Part shown: positions 1 to 8,665 of the stretch, in pieces
How positions within the stretch are numbered: the first letter of the stretch is position 1
How the letters are laid out: the number at the start of each line of letters is the position of its first letter
Assembly (NCBI GenBank): GCA_030697165.1
Contig: JAUYQQ010000009.1
Location: 248,001-312,000 of the forward strand
Direction: 5' to 3'
DNA: 64,000 nt
Origin: Acidobacteriota bacterium
GTDB lineage: Bacteria; Acidobacteriota; Vicinamibacteria; Vicinamibacterales; UBA2999
The notes under the pieces: model-generated
What the model was told of the DNA's origin: nothing
Seen by the model: the letters and a program-made list of their open reading frames with translations, nothing else
Database searches by the model: none
Position numbers and translations under genes: made by a program

Positions 1-653
1 GCCCAGTCGTGCGGCTGCTGGTTGGCGAAGATCCGCGCCTTGGCCGCGGCGTAAGACGCCTCGTCCGGATGGCGATCGAGGTGGTCGGGCGAGAAGTTCA
101 GCAGCGCCGCAATCCACGGCCGGAACGTGTCGGTCGCCTCGAGCTGGAAGCTGCTGGCTTCAATCACGTGGACGGTGTCTGCGGTCGAGTCCTCGACCTG
201 CGCGCTCACCGGGTAGCCGATGTTGCCGCCCACGAGCACCCGCCGGCCCGCCGCCGCGAGCATGCGGCCGACCAGCGTGGTCGTGGTCGACTTGCCCTTG
301 GTGCCGGTGATGGCGACGATCGGTCCGCGCAGCCAGCGCGAGGCCAGCTCGAGCTCGCCGATGACCGGGATGCCGAGCGAGCGGGCGCGCCGCACTTCCG
401 GCAGGTCGAGCGGCACGCCCGGGCTCATGACCACAAGGGTCGCGGCTTCGAACGACCGCAGCAGGTGCCCGCCAAGCTCCAGGCGCACCCCGGCCGCAGC
501 GAGGTCGGCGGCCGCGGGAATGTCCGGCTTGCGATCGGTCAGCGTGACCGTGGCGCCGCGGCGCGCGAGCAGGCGGGCGGCGGCGACACCGCTCCTGGCG
601 GCGCCCACGACCAGCACCGGTAAGCCGCTCACCGAAAAAGCAGGCGTCGTCAT
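1..653 (-). CDS. murD: UDP-N-acetylmuramoylalanine--D-glutamate ligase MurD, N-terminal part
   Basis: Cytoplasmic ligase that adds D-glutamate to UDP-MurNAc-L-Ala in peptidoglycan precursor synthesis. The gene runs off the window edge, so only about 217 N-terminal residues are visible. They include a Rossmann-like start (VVGAARSGVAAARLL, about residues 15-29), the Mur ligase ATP loop GTKGKSTTT near residue 118 and the conserved NFSPDHLDRH segment near the cut end. The ATG overlaps the mraY stop as ATGA, indicating translational coupling at the distal end of this dcw operon. MurD fits better than the other Mur ligases because of its place after mraY and the NFSPDHLDRH motif. Confidence 0.96.
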   Translation of the reverse strand, partial: MTTPAFSVSGLPVLVVGAARSGVAAARLLARRGATVTLTDRKPDIPAAADLAAAGVRLELGGHLLRSFEAATLVVMSPGVPLDLPEVRRARSLGIPVIGELELASRWLRGPIVAITGTKGKSTTTTLVGRMLAAAGRRVLVGGNIGYPVSAQVEDSTADTVHVIEASSFQLEATDTFRPWIAALLNFSPDHLDRHPDEASYAAAKARIFANQQPHDW

Positions 654-1735
654 CTCAGCTTCAACGTCGTCAGGCTGAACAGGGCGAACAGGATGGCGAT
701 GATCAGGAACCGGGTGATCACTTTGGGCTCCGCCCATCCGCTCAGCTCGAAGTGGTGGTGCAGCGGCGCCATCTTGAAGACGCGCTTGCCGCGCAGCTTG
801 AACGACGCCACCTGGATCACGACCGAGGCGGCCTCGATTACGAAGACGCCGCCGACGATCACTAGCAGCAGCTCCTGCTTGATCAGGATCGCGACGGTGG
901 CGATCGCGCCACCGAGGGCCAGCGAGCCCACGTCGCCCATGAAGATCTCGGCTGGGTGCGCGTTGTACCAGAGGAAGCCGAGGCTGGCGCCGACCAGCGC
1001 GCCGCAGAAGATGGTCAACTCGCCCGCCGGCGCGAAGCGCACCAGCAGCAGGTACTCAGCAAACACGCGATGGCCGGTGATGTACGCCAGCGCCGTGAAC
1101 GCCGCCGCCGCCACCGCGAACGTGCTGATGGCCAGGCCGTCGAGACCGTCGGTCAGGTTCACGGCGTTGCTCCAGGCCACCAGCACGAAGGCGGCGAAGG
1201 GCACGTAGAACCAGCCGAGATCGGGAATCAGCTGCTTGAAGAACGGGAAGATCAAGCGCGTGTTGTAGAGGTTGCGATCGGCCAGCCACATCAGCACCAG
1301 GCCGACGATCACGCCGACCAGCACCTGCAGGCCGAACTTGTAGCGCGGCGCCAGGCCGCCCGAGGAACGGCGGGTGACCTTGAGGTAGTCGTCGAGAAAG
1401 CCAATGCCGCCGAAGGCCGCGGTCGTGACGACGGCGATCCAGATGTAGATATTGGTGAGATCGGCCCACAGCAAGGTGGGCACGAGCGCCGCCGCGAGGA
1501 TCAACAGGCCGCCCATGGTCGGCGTGCCGGCCTTCGCGCGGTGCGATTCCGGTCCCTCCTGGCGGATGACCTGACCGATCTGAAACTCACGCAGCCGGCG
1601 GATCAGCCACGGCCCCAGCACCAGGCTGACGACCAGCGCGGTCATGCTCGCCGCCGCCGTCCGGAACGTGATGTAGCGCGCCACGTTGAAGACGGGAATC
1701 TCCGGGTAGAACGAGAGGAGGAGGTGATACAGCAT
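650..1735 (-). CDS. mraY: Phospho-N-acetylmuramoyl-pentapeptide transferase MraY
   Basis: Integral membrane enzyme that transfers phospho-MurNAc-pentapeptide from UDP to undecaprenyl phosphate, making lipid I. The 361 residues match the usual family length and are almost entirely hydrophobic helices. Signature motifs are present: FLDDYLKV with the paired aspartates at about 115-116, NLTDGLDGLAI near 193-203, and PLHHHFELSGW near the C-terminus. The start ATG shares one base with the murF stop (TAATG), and the end overlaps murD by four bases, so it is expressed as part of the minus-strand dcw operon. Confidence 0.98.
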   Translation of the reverse strand: MLYHLLLSFYPEIPVFNVARYITFRTAAASMTALVVSLVLGPWLIRRLREFQIGQVIRQEGPESHRAKAGTPTMGGLLILAAALVPTLLWADLTNIYIWIAVVTTAAFGGIGFLDDYLKVTRRSSGGLAPRYKFGLQVLVGVIVGLVLMWLADRNLYNTRLIFPFFKQLIPDLGWFYVPFAAFVLVAWSNAVNLTDGLDGLAISTFAVAAAAFTALAYITGHRVFAEYLLLVRFAPAGELTIFCGALVGASLGFLWYNAHPAEIFMGDVGSLALGGAIATVAILIKQELLLVIVGGVFVIEAASVVIQVASFKLRGKRVFKMAPLHHHFELSGWAEPKVITRFLIIAILFALFSLTTLKLR

Positions 1736-3132
1736 TAGCTGAACACCGCCTTGAGCTGGTCGACCACGAGATCGGTGCGGGTGCCCCGCGACCCCTTGAC
1801 GAGCACCACGTCACCGGCCGCGATCTGACCCGGGATCGCCGCGGCGGCATCGGTGCTGTTGTCGAAATGCATCACCGTGCCCGCCGCCAGGCCGGCGGCG
1901 ACCGCCGCCTCGCCGAGCGCGCGGGCGGACGGGCCGCCGACGGTGAACAGGCGCGCCAGCCGGCTGGCGGCCGCGACGCGGCCGCACTCCTGGTGCAGCG
2001 TCGCCGACAGATCGCCAAGTTCCAGCATCTCGCCGACCACCGCAATCCGGCGCGTCGCCCACGAGCGCGACACCACCTCCAGCGACTGCGTGAGCGCCGA
2101 CGGGCTCGAGTTGTAGGAATCGTCGATGACAGTAACGCCCTTCGGCAGCTTCACCAGCGCGCCCCGCTTCGACGAGGGCGTCAGCCGTGACGCGGTGTCG
2201 ACGATGTGATCGAGATCGACGTGCATGTGCAGCGCCACCGCCGCACCCGCCAGCACGTTCATCAGGTTGCCGCGGCCGAGCAACGGCACGCGCAGGTCGC
2301 GCTCGCCGGCCGGCGTAATCAGGCGGCTCCTGGTGCCGTCGAGCCCGAGGTCTTCGACGTCAACCGCGCGCACGTCGGCCCGCGGCGACAGCCCGAATCG
2401 GATCTGGCGGCCGGGGAATGCGCCGCTGCGCGCCATCACGCGCTCGTCGTCGGCGTTGGCCACCAGCACGGTCTGCTCGCCGGCGCCTTCGAGGATTTCG
2501 GCCTTGGCGTCGGCAATGCGATCGGCTGAGCCGAAATGACCGATGTGGGCTTCGCCGACATTGGTCCACACGCGCACCTCCGGCGTGGCCACGTCGACCA
2601 GCACCCGGATTTCGCCCGCGTGATTCATGCCCAGCTCCATCACCGCCACATCCGCCCCATGCCTCAGTTCCAGCAACGACAGCGGCAACCCCAGGTGGTT
2701 GTTGAGGTTGCCCTGGTTCTTCACCACCCGGTGCGTGCTGCCGAGCAGCTCCGCGATCACGTCCTTGGTCGTGGTCTTCCCGGCACTGCCGGTAATGGCC
2801 ACGACCGTCGCTCCCGACTCGCGCCGCACGTGCCGCGCGAGGTCCTGCAATCCGCGCGTGGTGTCGGCCACCTCGATGACGAACGACTCGCTGTCGTCCG
2901 GCAAAGTCACGGGCCGGCTGACCACCACGCCGGCCGCGCGCCGCCGCGCCGCCGCACCGACAAACTCGTGACCGTCGCGCGCCGCACCAATCGCGAAGAA
3001 CAGGTCACCGGTCGCCAGCGTGCGGCTGTCGATCGAGAACCCGGTCACGTAGTGGTCGCTGTCGCCAGCCACCAGGCGGCCGCTCATCGCCGCCGCCAAC
3101 GTGCCGGCCGCGAGCGGTATGGCTGCCGCCAC
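1735..3132 (-). CDS. murF: UDP-N-acetylmuramoyl-tripeptide--D-alanyl-D-alanine ligase MurF
   Basis: Adds D-Ala-D-Ala to UDP-MurNAc-tripeptide, the last cytoplasmic step of precursor assembly. The 465-residue protein has the Mur ligase ATP loop GSAGKTTTKDVIAELL (about 115-130), the NLNNHLGLPLSLL segment and the C-terminal DSYNSSPSAL motif typical of MurF. It begins with GTG overlapping the murE stop by one base (TAGTG), and its own stop overlaps the mraY ATG. The order murE-murF-mraY is the classic dcw order and supports the assignment. Confidence 0.97.
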   Translation of the reverse strand: MAAAIPLAAGTLAAAMSGRLVAGDSDHYVTGFSIDSRTLATGDLFFAIGAARDGHEFVGAAARRRAAGVVVSRPVTLPDDSESFVIEVADTTRGLQDLARHVRRESGATVVAITGSAGKTTTKDVIAELLGSTHRVVKNQGNLNNHLGLPLSLLELRHGADVAVMELGMNHAGEIRVLVDVATPEVRVWTNVGEAHIGHFGSADRIADAKAEILEGAGEQTVLVANADDERVMARSGAFPGRQIRFGLSPRADVRAVDVEDLGLDGTRSRLITPAGERDLRVPLLGRGNLMNVLAGAAVALHMHVDLDHIVDTASRLTPSSKRGALVKLPKGVTVIDDSYNSSPSALTQSLEVVSRSWATRRIAVVGEMLELGDLSATLHQECGRVAAASRLARLFTVGGPSARALGEAAVAAGLAAGTVMHFDNSTDAAAAIPGQIAAGDVVLVKGSRGTRTDLVVDQLKAVFS

Positions 3133-4643
3133 TAATTGCCCTTCGCGCCGGCGCGCCGCTTCGCCAACGCCGCTCGCGCCACCTCGCCGTCGTCGAACGG
3201 CAGCACCCGGTCGCCGATCTGCTGGTACTTCTCGTGCCCCTTGCCGGCGATCAGCACGACGTCACCGGACTCGGCCATGGCGATCGCGCGGTCGATGGCC
3301 TCGGCGCGGTCGACCACCGACACCACGGTCGGCGTCCGCGACTGGCTGCCGGCAGAAATGCCGCGCTCGATCTCCTCGATGATTCGCTTCGGGTCTTCAC
3401 TTCGCGGGTTGTCCGACGTGATCACCACGACGTCGCTCAACCGGGCGGCGACCATGCCCATCAGCGGCCGCTTGGAACGATCGCGATCGCCCCCGCAGCC
3501 AAACACCGTGACCAGGCGCCGCGCGCCCAGCGGGCGCGCGGTCTCGAGCAGGTTGCGCAGCGCGTCGTCGGTATGGGCGTAGTCGACCACCGCGGTCACG
3601 TCGTCGCCGGCCGCCGAGACCACTTCGAAACGGCCCGGCACGCCGGCCAGCCCGGCGACGCCGCGTTCGATGGCGTCGATCGGCACGTCCAGCGAGAGCG
3701 CGGTGGCGGTGGCGGCGAGGATGTTGTAAACGTTCGGCCGGCCGACCAGCTTCGACTGGATGTGGACCGTGCCTTGGGGAGTGGTCACGTCGAAGCGCAG
3801 ACCGGTGAGCGTCATTGCCACCGGGCCGGGACGCACGTCGGCGGCCGCGGTGATTGCGTACGTCACCGGACGGCCGCAGATCTCGACCAGCGAGGCGCCG
3901 CGCGGGTCGTCCAGGTTGACGACGCCGGGGGCATCGCGCGGCAGCATCTCGAACAGCCGCCGCTTGGCGGCGAAGTACGCCTCCATGTCTTCGTGGAAGT
4001 CGAGGTGATCGCGGGTGAGGTTACTGAACACGCCGGCCGCGAATCGCATGCCGTCCACCCGCTTCAGTGACAGCGCATGTGACGACACCTCCATGACCGC
4101 CGAGCGGTTGCCGTGGCTCAGCATCTCGCTCAGCAGCTGCTGGACGTCGGGCGCCTCGGGAGTGGTCCGCGAGGCCTCGCGGTCTTCGCCGCCGATGCGA
4201 TAGGCGACCGTGCCCAGCATGCCGGCGCGCAGGCCCGCTTCGTCGAGCATCGCGGTGAGCAGGTAGGCCGTGGTGGTCTTGCCGTTGGTGCCGGTGACCC
4301 CGATCACCGGCATGCGGCGGCTCGGGTGGTCGAAGCAGCGATCCGCGAGCAAGGCCAGCGCCAGGCGCGCATCGCGCACCACGATCCACGGCACGGCGAT
4401 GCCGGCCGGCGCGGCGGCTTCGGCGACCACGGCTTGCGCGCCCCTGGCGATGGCTTGCTCGGCGAAAGCGACCCCGTCGGCCTTCTGTCCCTTGAGCGCT
4501 ACGAACAACGCCGCCGGCGCGACCCGCCGCGAGTCGTAGGCAATGGCCGAGAGCGGCCGGGCCACGGCGGCGCCGGCCAGCCCGGCCGGCAGTGGCTCGA
4601 CCAGCAACGGCCGCAAGGTGTCGATCGCGTCAGTGAGGGTCAC
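3132..4643 (-). CDS. murE: UDP-N-acetylmuramoyl-tripeptide synthetase MurE, meso-diaminopimelate type
   Basis: Adds the third stem-peptide residue to UDP-MurNAc-L-Ala-D-Glu. The 503 residues include the ATP loop GTNGKTTTAYLL (about 115-127), the TRDHLDFHEDMEAYFAAK segment containing the usually carbamylated lysine region, and the C-terminal DNPRSEDP motif. In the family DNPR signals meso-diaminopimelate rather than lysine specificity, so this organism probably has DAP-type peptidoglycan. The GTG start overlaps the ftsI stop (GTGA). Start choice is set by this overlap and by the MTLTDAIDTL N-terminus. Confidence 0.97.
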   Translation of the reverse strand: MTLTDAIDTLRPLLVEPLPAGLAGAAVARPLSAIAYDSRRVAPAALFVALKGQKADGVAFAEQAIARGAQAVVAEAAAPAGIAVPWIVVRDARLALALLADRCFDHPSRRMPVIGVTGTNGKTTTAYLLTAMLDEAGLRAGMLGTVAYRIGGEDREASRTTPEAPDVQQLLSEMLSHGNRSAVMEVSSHALSLKRVDGMRFAAGVFSNLTRDHLDFHEDMEAYFAAKRRLFEMLPRDAPGVVNLDDPRGASLVEICGRPVTYAITAAADVRPGPVAMTLTGLRFDVTTPQGTVHIQSKLVGRPNVYNILAATATALSLDVPIDAIERGVAGLAGVPGRFEVVSAAGDDVTAVVDYAHTDDALRNLLETARPLGARRLVTVFGCGGDRDRSKRPLMGMVAARLSDVVVITSDNPRSEDPKRIIEEIERGISAGSQSRTPTVVSVVDRAEAIDRAIAMAESGDVVLIAGKGHEKYQQIGDRVLPFDDGEVARAALAKRRAGAKGN

Positions 4644-6676
4644 CGCGGATCTCCAATGACCGAAGCCGGTCGCGGGGGCGGGCGGCGATTGAGGATTAGG
4701 GAGCAGGCGCCGCCTGGCTCGATCGGCGAGCCCGGGGCGGGGTCCTGTTCGATGACAACGCCGGCGCCTTCCATGCGCGCGGTCAGGCCCAGGCGGGCCA
4801 GTTCGCGAAGCGCGTCACGGGCGCTCAGGCCGCGCAGGTCGGGCAGACCACCGCCGTCGGTCATGTTGGCCGTCATGGTCACGATCGACCGGGCCATCGG
4901 CGCCGCGGTGGCCGTCACCGGGTTGTCGCCGCGGCGGGCAATCAGCACCGGCGGCGGCTGGTTGACGGTCGGGGTCACGCCCAGAATGCGCAGGCTGGCG
5001 TCGGCAATGCGCTTGAAGATCGGCGCTGCGATCGCGCCACCGGTGTCGCCGCCAACGCGCGGCGAATCGACCATCACGATCAAGGTCATCACCGGGTTGC
5101 GCGACGGCACGAAGCCGACGAACGAGACGTTCTGCTGCGACGCCGAGTAGCGGCCGTTCACCAGCTTGTCGGCGGTGCCGGTCTTGCCGGCCACCGTGAA
5201 GTTGACCAGCCGGGCGGCCTTGGCGGTGCCGGCGCTGACGACGCCTTCCATGATCGAGGTGAGCGTCGCGGCCGTTTCGGGAAGAATGGCGCGCCGCACG
5301 GCCTTGGGCCGCACCGGCGTGCGCACACCGCCCTTGACGGTGGCGCGCACGACGTGCGGTTCGTACAACGTGCCGCCGTTGGCGATCACGCTCGCGGCCG
5401 CCGCCATCTGCAGCGGCGTCACTCCGATCTGGTAGCCCATCGACACCGACGCCAGCGCGCTGTCGTTCAGCTTCGAGGCGCTCCAGACAATGCCCGGGCT
5501 CTCGCTTGGAAAGTCGGGCGACGACGGCCGGCCGAAACCAAAGCGGCGGATATACAGGCCCATCCGCTCGGGCCCGACCTTGAGGCCGACCTTGATCGCG
5601 CCGACGTTGCTCGACTTGACGATCACGTCGTTGAACGACAGTGGCCCGTAGCGGTACATGTCTTTGATCACGCGGCTGCCGAACCGGATCATCCCGGCGC
5701 TCACGTCGATGACCTCGTCGGGCGTCACCACCTTCTCTTCAATGGCCGCCGACGCGGTCACCAGCTTGAAGGTCGAGCCGGGCTCGTACAGGTCCTGCAC
5801 GCCGCGATTACGCAGCGCGTCGCCGGCGCCGGCCCACTGGTTCGGGTTGAACGTCGGCCAGCTCGCCATGGCCAGGATCTCGCCGGTGTGCGGGTCCATC
5901 GCCACCACGGTGCCGCCATCGGCGCGGGCTGCCTGGACGCCGTCCCGCAACTCGCGCTCGACGATGAACTGCAGCTGTTCATCGATGGTGAGTTCCAGCG
6001 AGCCGCCGGTCGTGGGCGGGCGATCGAGCCGGCTGAAGGCCCGGCCGCGCGCGTCGGTCTGCACCAGCATGGTGCCCTCGCGGCCGCGCACGGTCTTGTC
6101 GTAGGTGGCTTCGAGACCGTGCAGGCCGGCATTGTCGGTGCCGACGTAGCCGAGCAAGTGGGCGGCGAGCTCGCGGTTCGGATAGAACCGCTTGCTCTCT
6201 TTCATGAAGCCGATGCCCTTCATCGCGAGCGCGGCCACCCGCTTGGCCTCGAGTGGAGTGGCCCGGCGCTTGACGTATTGGAACGAGGTGAGTGAGCCGT
6301 TCTTGCGCTTGCGGCCGAGGCGGTCGACCAGTTGCTCGCGTTCAGGCTTGCCGCATTGATCGAAGGCCGCGCACAACTGCGCGGCCGCGGCGGCGTGGTC
6401 GGCGATATCGGTCGGGACGGCGTAGATAGTGTCGGCATCGACACTGTAGGCGAGCAGGCGGCCGTGGCGGTCGACGATCTCGCCGCGCTTGCCGGGCGTC
6501 TTCTGGGTCTCCGACTGCTGGCGTTCGGCGCGCGCCGACAGCTCCTCGAACTGCACCACCTGGAGCACGATCAGGCGGACTTCAATGGCCACCACCCAGC
6601 ACGCCAGCACGACGGCCGCCACCATGAGGCGGCGCCTGAGCACCGGACGCCAATTGAGGTCAGGCTGGACGGCCAC
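4640..6676 (-). CDS. ftsI: Peptidoglycan transpeptidase FtsI/PBP with C-terminal PASTA domain
   Basis: Class B penicillin-binding protein that crosslinks septal peptidoglycan. The 678 residues show a cytoplasmic N-terminus, one membrane anchor (about 18-40), a dimerisation domain, and a transpeptidase domain with STFK (301-304), SSN (356-358) and KTG (499-501). A PASTA domain follows at about 615-670 (PDLRGLSARDALRELARLGL). PASTA-bearing FtsI resembles the SpoVD/PBP2x style rather than the E. coli protein, which lacks PASTA. It lies between ftsL and murE in the division cluster and is read from an ATG 14 bases after the ftsL stop. Confidence 0.96.
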   Translation of the reverse strand: MAVQPDLNWRPVLRRRLMVAAVVLACWVVAIEVRLIVLQVVQFEELSARAERQQSETQKTPGKRGEIVDRHGRLLAYSVDADTIYAVPTDIADHAAAAAQLCAAFDQCGKPEREQLVDRLGRKRKNGSLTSFQYVKRRATPLEAKRVAALAMKGIGFMKESKRFYPNRELAAHLLGYVGTDNAGLHGLEATYDKTVRGREGTMLVQTDARGRAFSRLDRPPTTGGSLELTIDEQLQFIVERELRDGVQAARADGGTVVAMDPHTGEILAMASWPTFNPNQWAGAGDALRNRGVQDLYEPGSTFKLVTASAAIEEKVVTPDEVIDVSAGMIRFGSRVIKDMYRYGPLSFNDVIVKSSNVGAIKVGLKVGPERMGLYIRRFGFGRPSSPDFPSESPGIVWSASKLNDSALASVSMGYQIGVTPLQMAAAASVIANGGTLYEPHVVRATVKGGVRTPVRPKAVRRAILPETAATLTSIMEGVVSAGTAKAARLVNFTVAGKTGTADKLVNGRYSASQQNVSFVGFVPSRNPVMTLIVMVDSPRVGGDTGGAIAAPIFKRIADASLRILGVTPTVNQPPPVLIARRGDNPVTATAAPMARSIVTMTANMTDGGGLPDLRGLSARDALRELARLGLTARMEGAGVVIEQDPAPGSPIEPGGACSLILNRRPPPRPASVIGDPR

Positions 6677-6690
6677 GGCTGTTTACGTCC

Positions 6691-7086
6691 TTACCGGCTG
6701 GCCACGACGGAACGGTCGGGCGCCGGCGCGGGCAACACCCGTTCCAGGACCACGGCTTCAGTCTCGCCGGGGCTCACCATGCCGAGACGCTCGGTCGCGA
6801 GTTTCTCGATGCGCTGCGGCGCGCGCAGCGTTTCCATCTCGAGCCGCAGGTGCCGGTTGATGTCGTTCTCGGCAGCGCGGTCGCGCTGCATCTGTTCGAG
6901 CCGGTAGCCGTGGCGCAGCAGCTCGAAGTGCTGCCAGGCCGAGAACAGCAGCACCATGACCAGGACCACGCCGACGCCGAGCGACATCCACAGGTCGCGG
7001 AGGCGCCGTTCGTCCACCTCGCGCACGATCTGGTTGTTGCGGAAGTCCTTGCGAATTTCGTATTCGAAGGTTCCTTTCTTGTCCAT
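6691..7086 (-). CDS. ftsL: Cell division protein FtsL-like
   Basis: Small bitopic divisome protein expected to bind FtsB and FtsQ and help activate septal synthesis. The 131 residues have a basic and acidic cytoplasmic N-terminus, one transmembrane helix (about 33-53, LGVGVVLVMVLLFSAW), then a charged heptad-rich region (about 58-105) consistent with a coiled coil. FtsL sequences diverge strongly, so the call rests on size, topology and position between rsmH and ftsI, where ftsL is normally found. The ATG is supported by conserved gene spacing; a 12-base gap follows rsmH. Confidence 0.85.
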   Translation of the reverse strand: MDKKGTFEYEIRKDFRNNQIVREVDERRLRDLWMSLGVGVVLVMVLLFSAWQHFELLRHGYRLEQMQRDRAAENDINRHLRLEMETLRAPQRIEKLATERLGMVSPGETEAVVLERVLPAPAPDRSVVASR

Positions 7087-7098
7087 CGCCCCTCCCCG

Positions 7099-7992
7099 TT
7101 ACCTGATTCGCACCGCCGCGCGCAGCTTGGCGCTGCGCGCCCGCGGGTTGACGGCCGCCTCGGCGTCGCCCGCGATGACCGGGTGCTTGGTCAGCACCTT
7201 GATCGCGGCGTCGTCGCCCCGTGCCAGGTCGCGCAACGTGTGCTTCACCACCCGGTCTTCCAGTGAGTGAAACGAGATCATCGCGAGTCGCCCCCCGACC
7301 TGCAGCCGCGAGGCCGCCCGGCCGATAAACGCATCGAGTTCATCCAGCTCGCGGTTGACCCAGATGCGTAGCGCCTGGAAGGTGCGCGTCGCCGGGTCGA
7401 TCCGCTGCCAGCCGCGTGCCGCCACTCCGCGCCGCACGATCTCCGCCAGCCGCCCGGTGGTCGTGATCGGCGACTGCCCGCGCGCCATGACGATGGCGCG
7501 CGCCACTTGCCGCGACCGCCGTTCCTCGCCGAAGCGATAGATCACGTCGGCCAGTTCCGTTTCGTCGACCCGGTCGAGCAGGTCGGCGGCGGTCTCGCCG
7601 CGGCTGCGGTCCATCCGCATGTCCAGCGGCTCGTCGCGCTTGAAGCTGAAACCGCGGCCGTCCGCGTCCAGCTGCATCGACGACACGCCGAGGTCGGCGA
7701 GCAGGCCCGCCACCTCGATGAGTCCCTGCGCGTCGAGCACCTCGGCCACCTCGCGGTAGTCGGCGTGCACGAACGTGACGCGGTCGCCGAACTCCGCCAG
7801 CGACTCCTTCGCGATCGCGATCGCATCCGTGTCGCGATCGATCCCAATCACGCGGGTCGCGCCGCTCTCGAGCAGCATGCGCGAGTGCCCGCCGAGACCG
7901 AGCGTGCAGTCGACGAACGTGCCGCCGCGCCCGGGTTCGAGCAGCGTCCGCACCTCGTCGAGCAGAACCGGAACGTGCGTTGCTCGCTCCAC
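7099..7992 (-). CDS. rsmH: 16S rRNA (cytosine(1402)-N(4))-methyltransferase RsmH (dcw copy)
   Basis: SAM-dependent methyltransferase that N4-methylates C1402 of 16S rRNA in the decoding centre. The 297 residues contain VDCTLGLGGHS (SAM loop, about 27-37), DLGVSSMQLD, RGFSFKRDEPLDMRMD and the C-terminal FHSLEDRVVKHTLRDLA motif. All key family blocks are intact, including RTFQALRIWVNREL. It starts with GTG directly after the mraZ stop and without a gap, as usual in mraZ-rsmH pairs. A second, more divergent RsmH-like gene lies about 40 kb away. Confidence 0.97.
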   Translation of the reverse strand: MERATHVPVLLDEVRTLLEPGRGGTFVDCTLGLGGHSRMLLESGATRVIGIDRDTDAIAIAKESLAEFGDRVTFVHADYREVAEVLDAQGLIEVAGLLADLGVSSMQLDADGRGFSFKRDEPLDMRMDRSRGETAADLLDRVDETELADVIYRFGEERRSRQVARAIVMARGQSPITTTGRLAEIVRRGVAARGWQRIDPATRTFQALRIWVNRELDELDAFIGRAASRLQVGGRLAMISFHSLEDRVVKHTLRDLARGDDAAIKVLTKHPVIAGDAEAAVNPRARSAKLRAAVRIR

Positions 7993-8433
7993 CTAGATCC
8001 CGAAATCGGAAAGGGCACGCGCGTCGTCATCGGTGAACGGCTCGGTGAGCAGTCGGGCGACGAAGCGTTCGTGGTTCCAGACCTCGAGATAGTTTTGTTG
8101 CCCCAGCACGTCGACCTCGCCCGTCATGAGGGCGCTGTCGCGCAGCCGGGGCTGGATCAGGACGCGCCCTTGCGGGTCGAGTTCCGCGACCTGGCCGTAA
8201 AAGTTCACGCGGTCGAGGTACTTCTGCCGCGCGGGGTGGGTGGAGGGCATCTGCCCGATGCGGCGCTCGATGTCGAGCCATACCGGCATTGGATAGATGC
8301 GTACAGACTGCCCCGTCAGGCTCGTCACGAACAGTTCCGGGCCGTGATCCTTCTGGATCACGGCGCGAAAGCCGTTCGGGACCTTGAGCCGGCCCTTGTC
8401 GTCAATTTTCGCCGGCGAGTTACCCCGGAGCAC
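7993..8433 (-). CDS. mraZ: Transcriptional regulator MraZ
   Basis: AbrB/SpoVT-fold DNA-binding protein that autoregulates the dcw operon; it forms a ring that reads direct repeats. The 146 residues contain the two internal MraZ repeats, each with its conserved loop: KIDDKGRLKVPNGFR (about 9-23) and AELDPQGRVLIQPRLR. Length matches the family. The GTG start (MLRGNSPAKIDDKG) follows a GGAGAG ribosome-binding site by six bases, and that site is itself part of a direct-repeat operator. It is the first gene of the minus-strand cluster. Confidence 0.97.
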   Translation of the reverse strand: MLRGNSPAKIDDKGRLKVPNGFRAVIQKDHGPELFVTSLTGQSVRIYPMPVWLDIERRIGQMPSTHPARQKYLDRVNFYGQVAELDPQGRVLIQPRLRDSALMTGEVDVLGQQNYLEVWNHERFVARLLTEPFTDDDARALSDFGI

Positions 8434-8442
8434 GGTTATCTC

Positions 8443-8467
8443 TCCACTTCACTCCACAAAAATCCAC
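8443..8467 (-). promoter_or_regulatory. MraZ box: three GTGGA direct repeats at 10-bp spacing
   Basis: On the minus strand GTGGA occurs at 8467-8463, 8457-8453 and 8447-8443, an exact 10-bp period with 5-bp spacers. E. coli MraZ recognises TGGG-type direct repeats with 5-bp spacers at the same phase, so this is very probably the MraZ operator with a GTGGA variant. The repeats lie downstream of the -10 box. The third repeat coincides with the GGAGAG ribosome-binding site of mraZ. Confidence 0.85.
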
Positions 8468-8471
8468 TCGG

Positions 8472-8500
8472 ATAGTAGACGGGCCTAACGGTCTTGTCAA
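8472..8500 (-). promoter_or_regulatory. Promoter of the dcw operon
   Basis: The minus strand has TTGACA (8500-8495, a perfect -35) and TACTAT (8477-8472, four of six matches to the -10 consensus) separated by exactly 17 bases. Transcription should start near 8465, giving a leader of about 32 bases that carries the MraZ repeats. This is one of only two TTGACA boxes found at suitable spacing in the window. Confidence 0.8.
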
Positions 8501-8620
8501 CGCGCAAGTGCTTCAAATGATTAGCTGTCTATCGTTTACGCCTTTGTTTCGCCAACAAGACGAAGGTGTGTCAAATTTTTGACTACCACCGAAAGCGGAC
8601 AGGGGAGGGCGGGGGTCGCA

Positions 8621-8629
8621 TGCTACGAT
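8621..8629 (+). promoter_or_regulatory. Extended -10 promoter element for the first GT2 gene
   Basis: TGCTACGAT provides a TGn extension and a TACGAT hexamer. No -35 is recognisable 16-18 bases upstream. Transcription would start near 8636, about 30 bases before the ATG at 8666. The AT-richer interval from the mraZ promoter to here (8501-8620) also contains an inverted repeat, GTCAAA-TT-TTTGAC (8570-8583), of unknown role. Confidence 0.45.
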
Positions 8630-8665
8630 TGCCGGTTCCTGACCGCAAATATTTTTCTTCATCCG

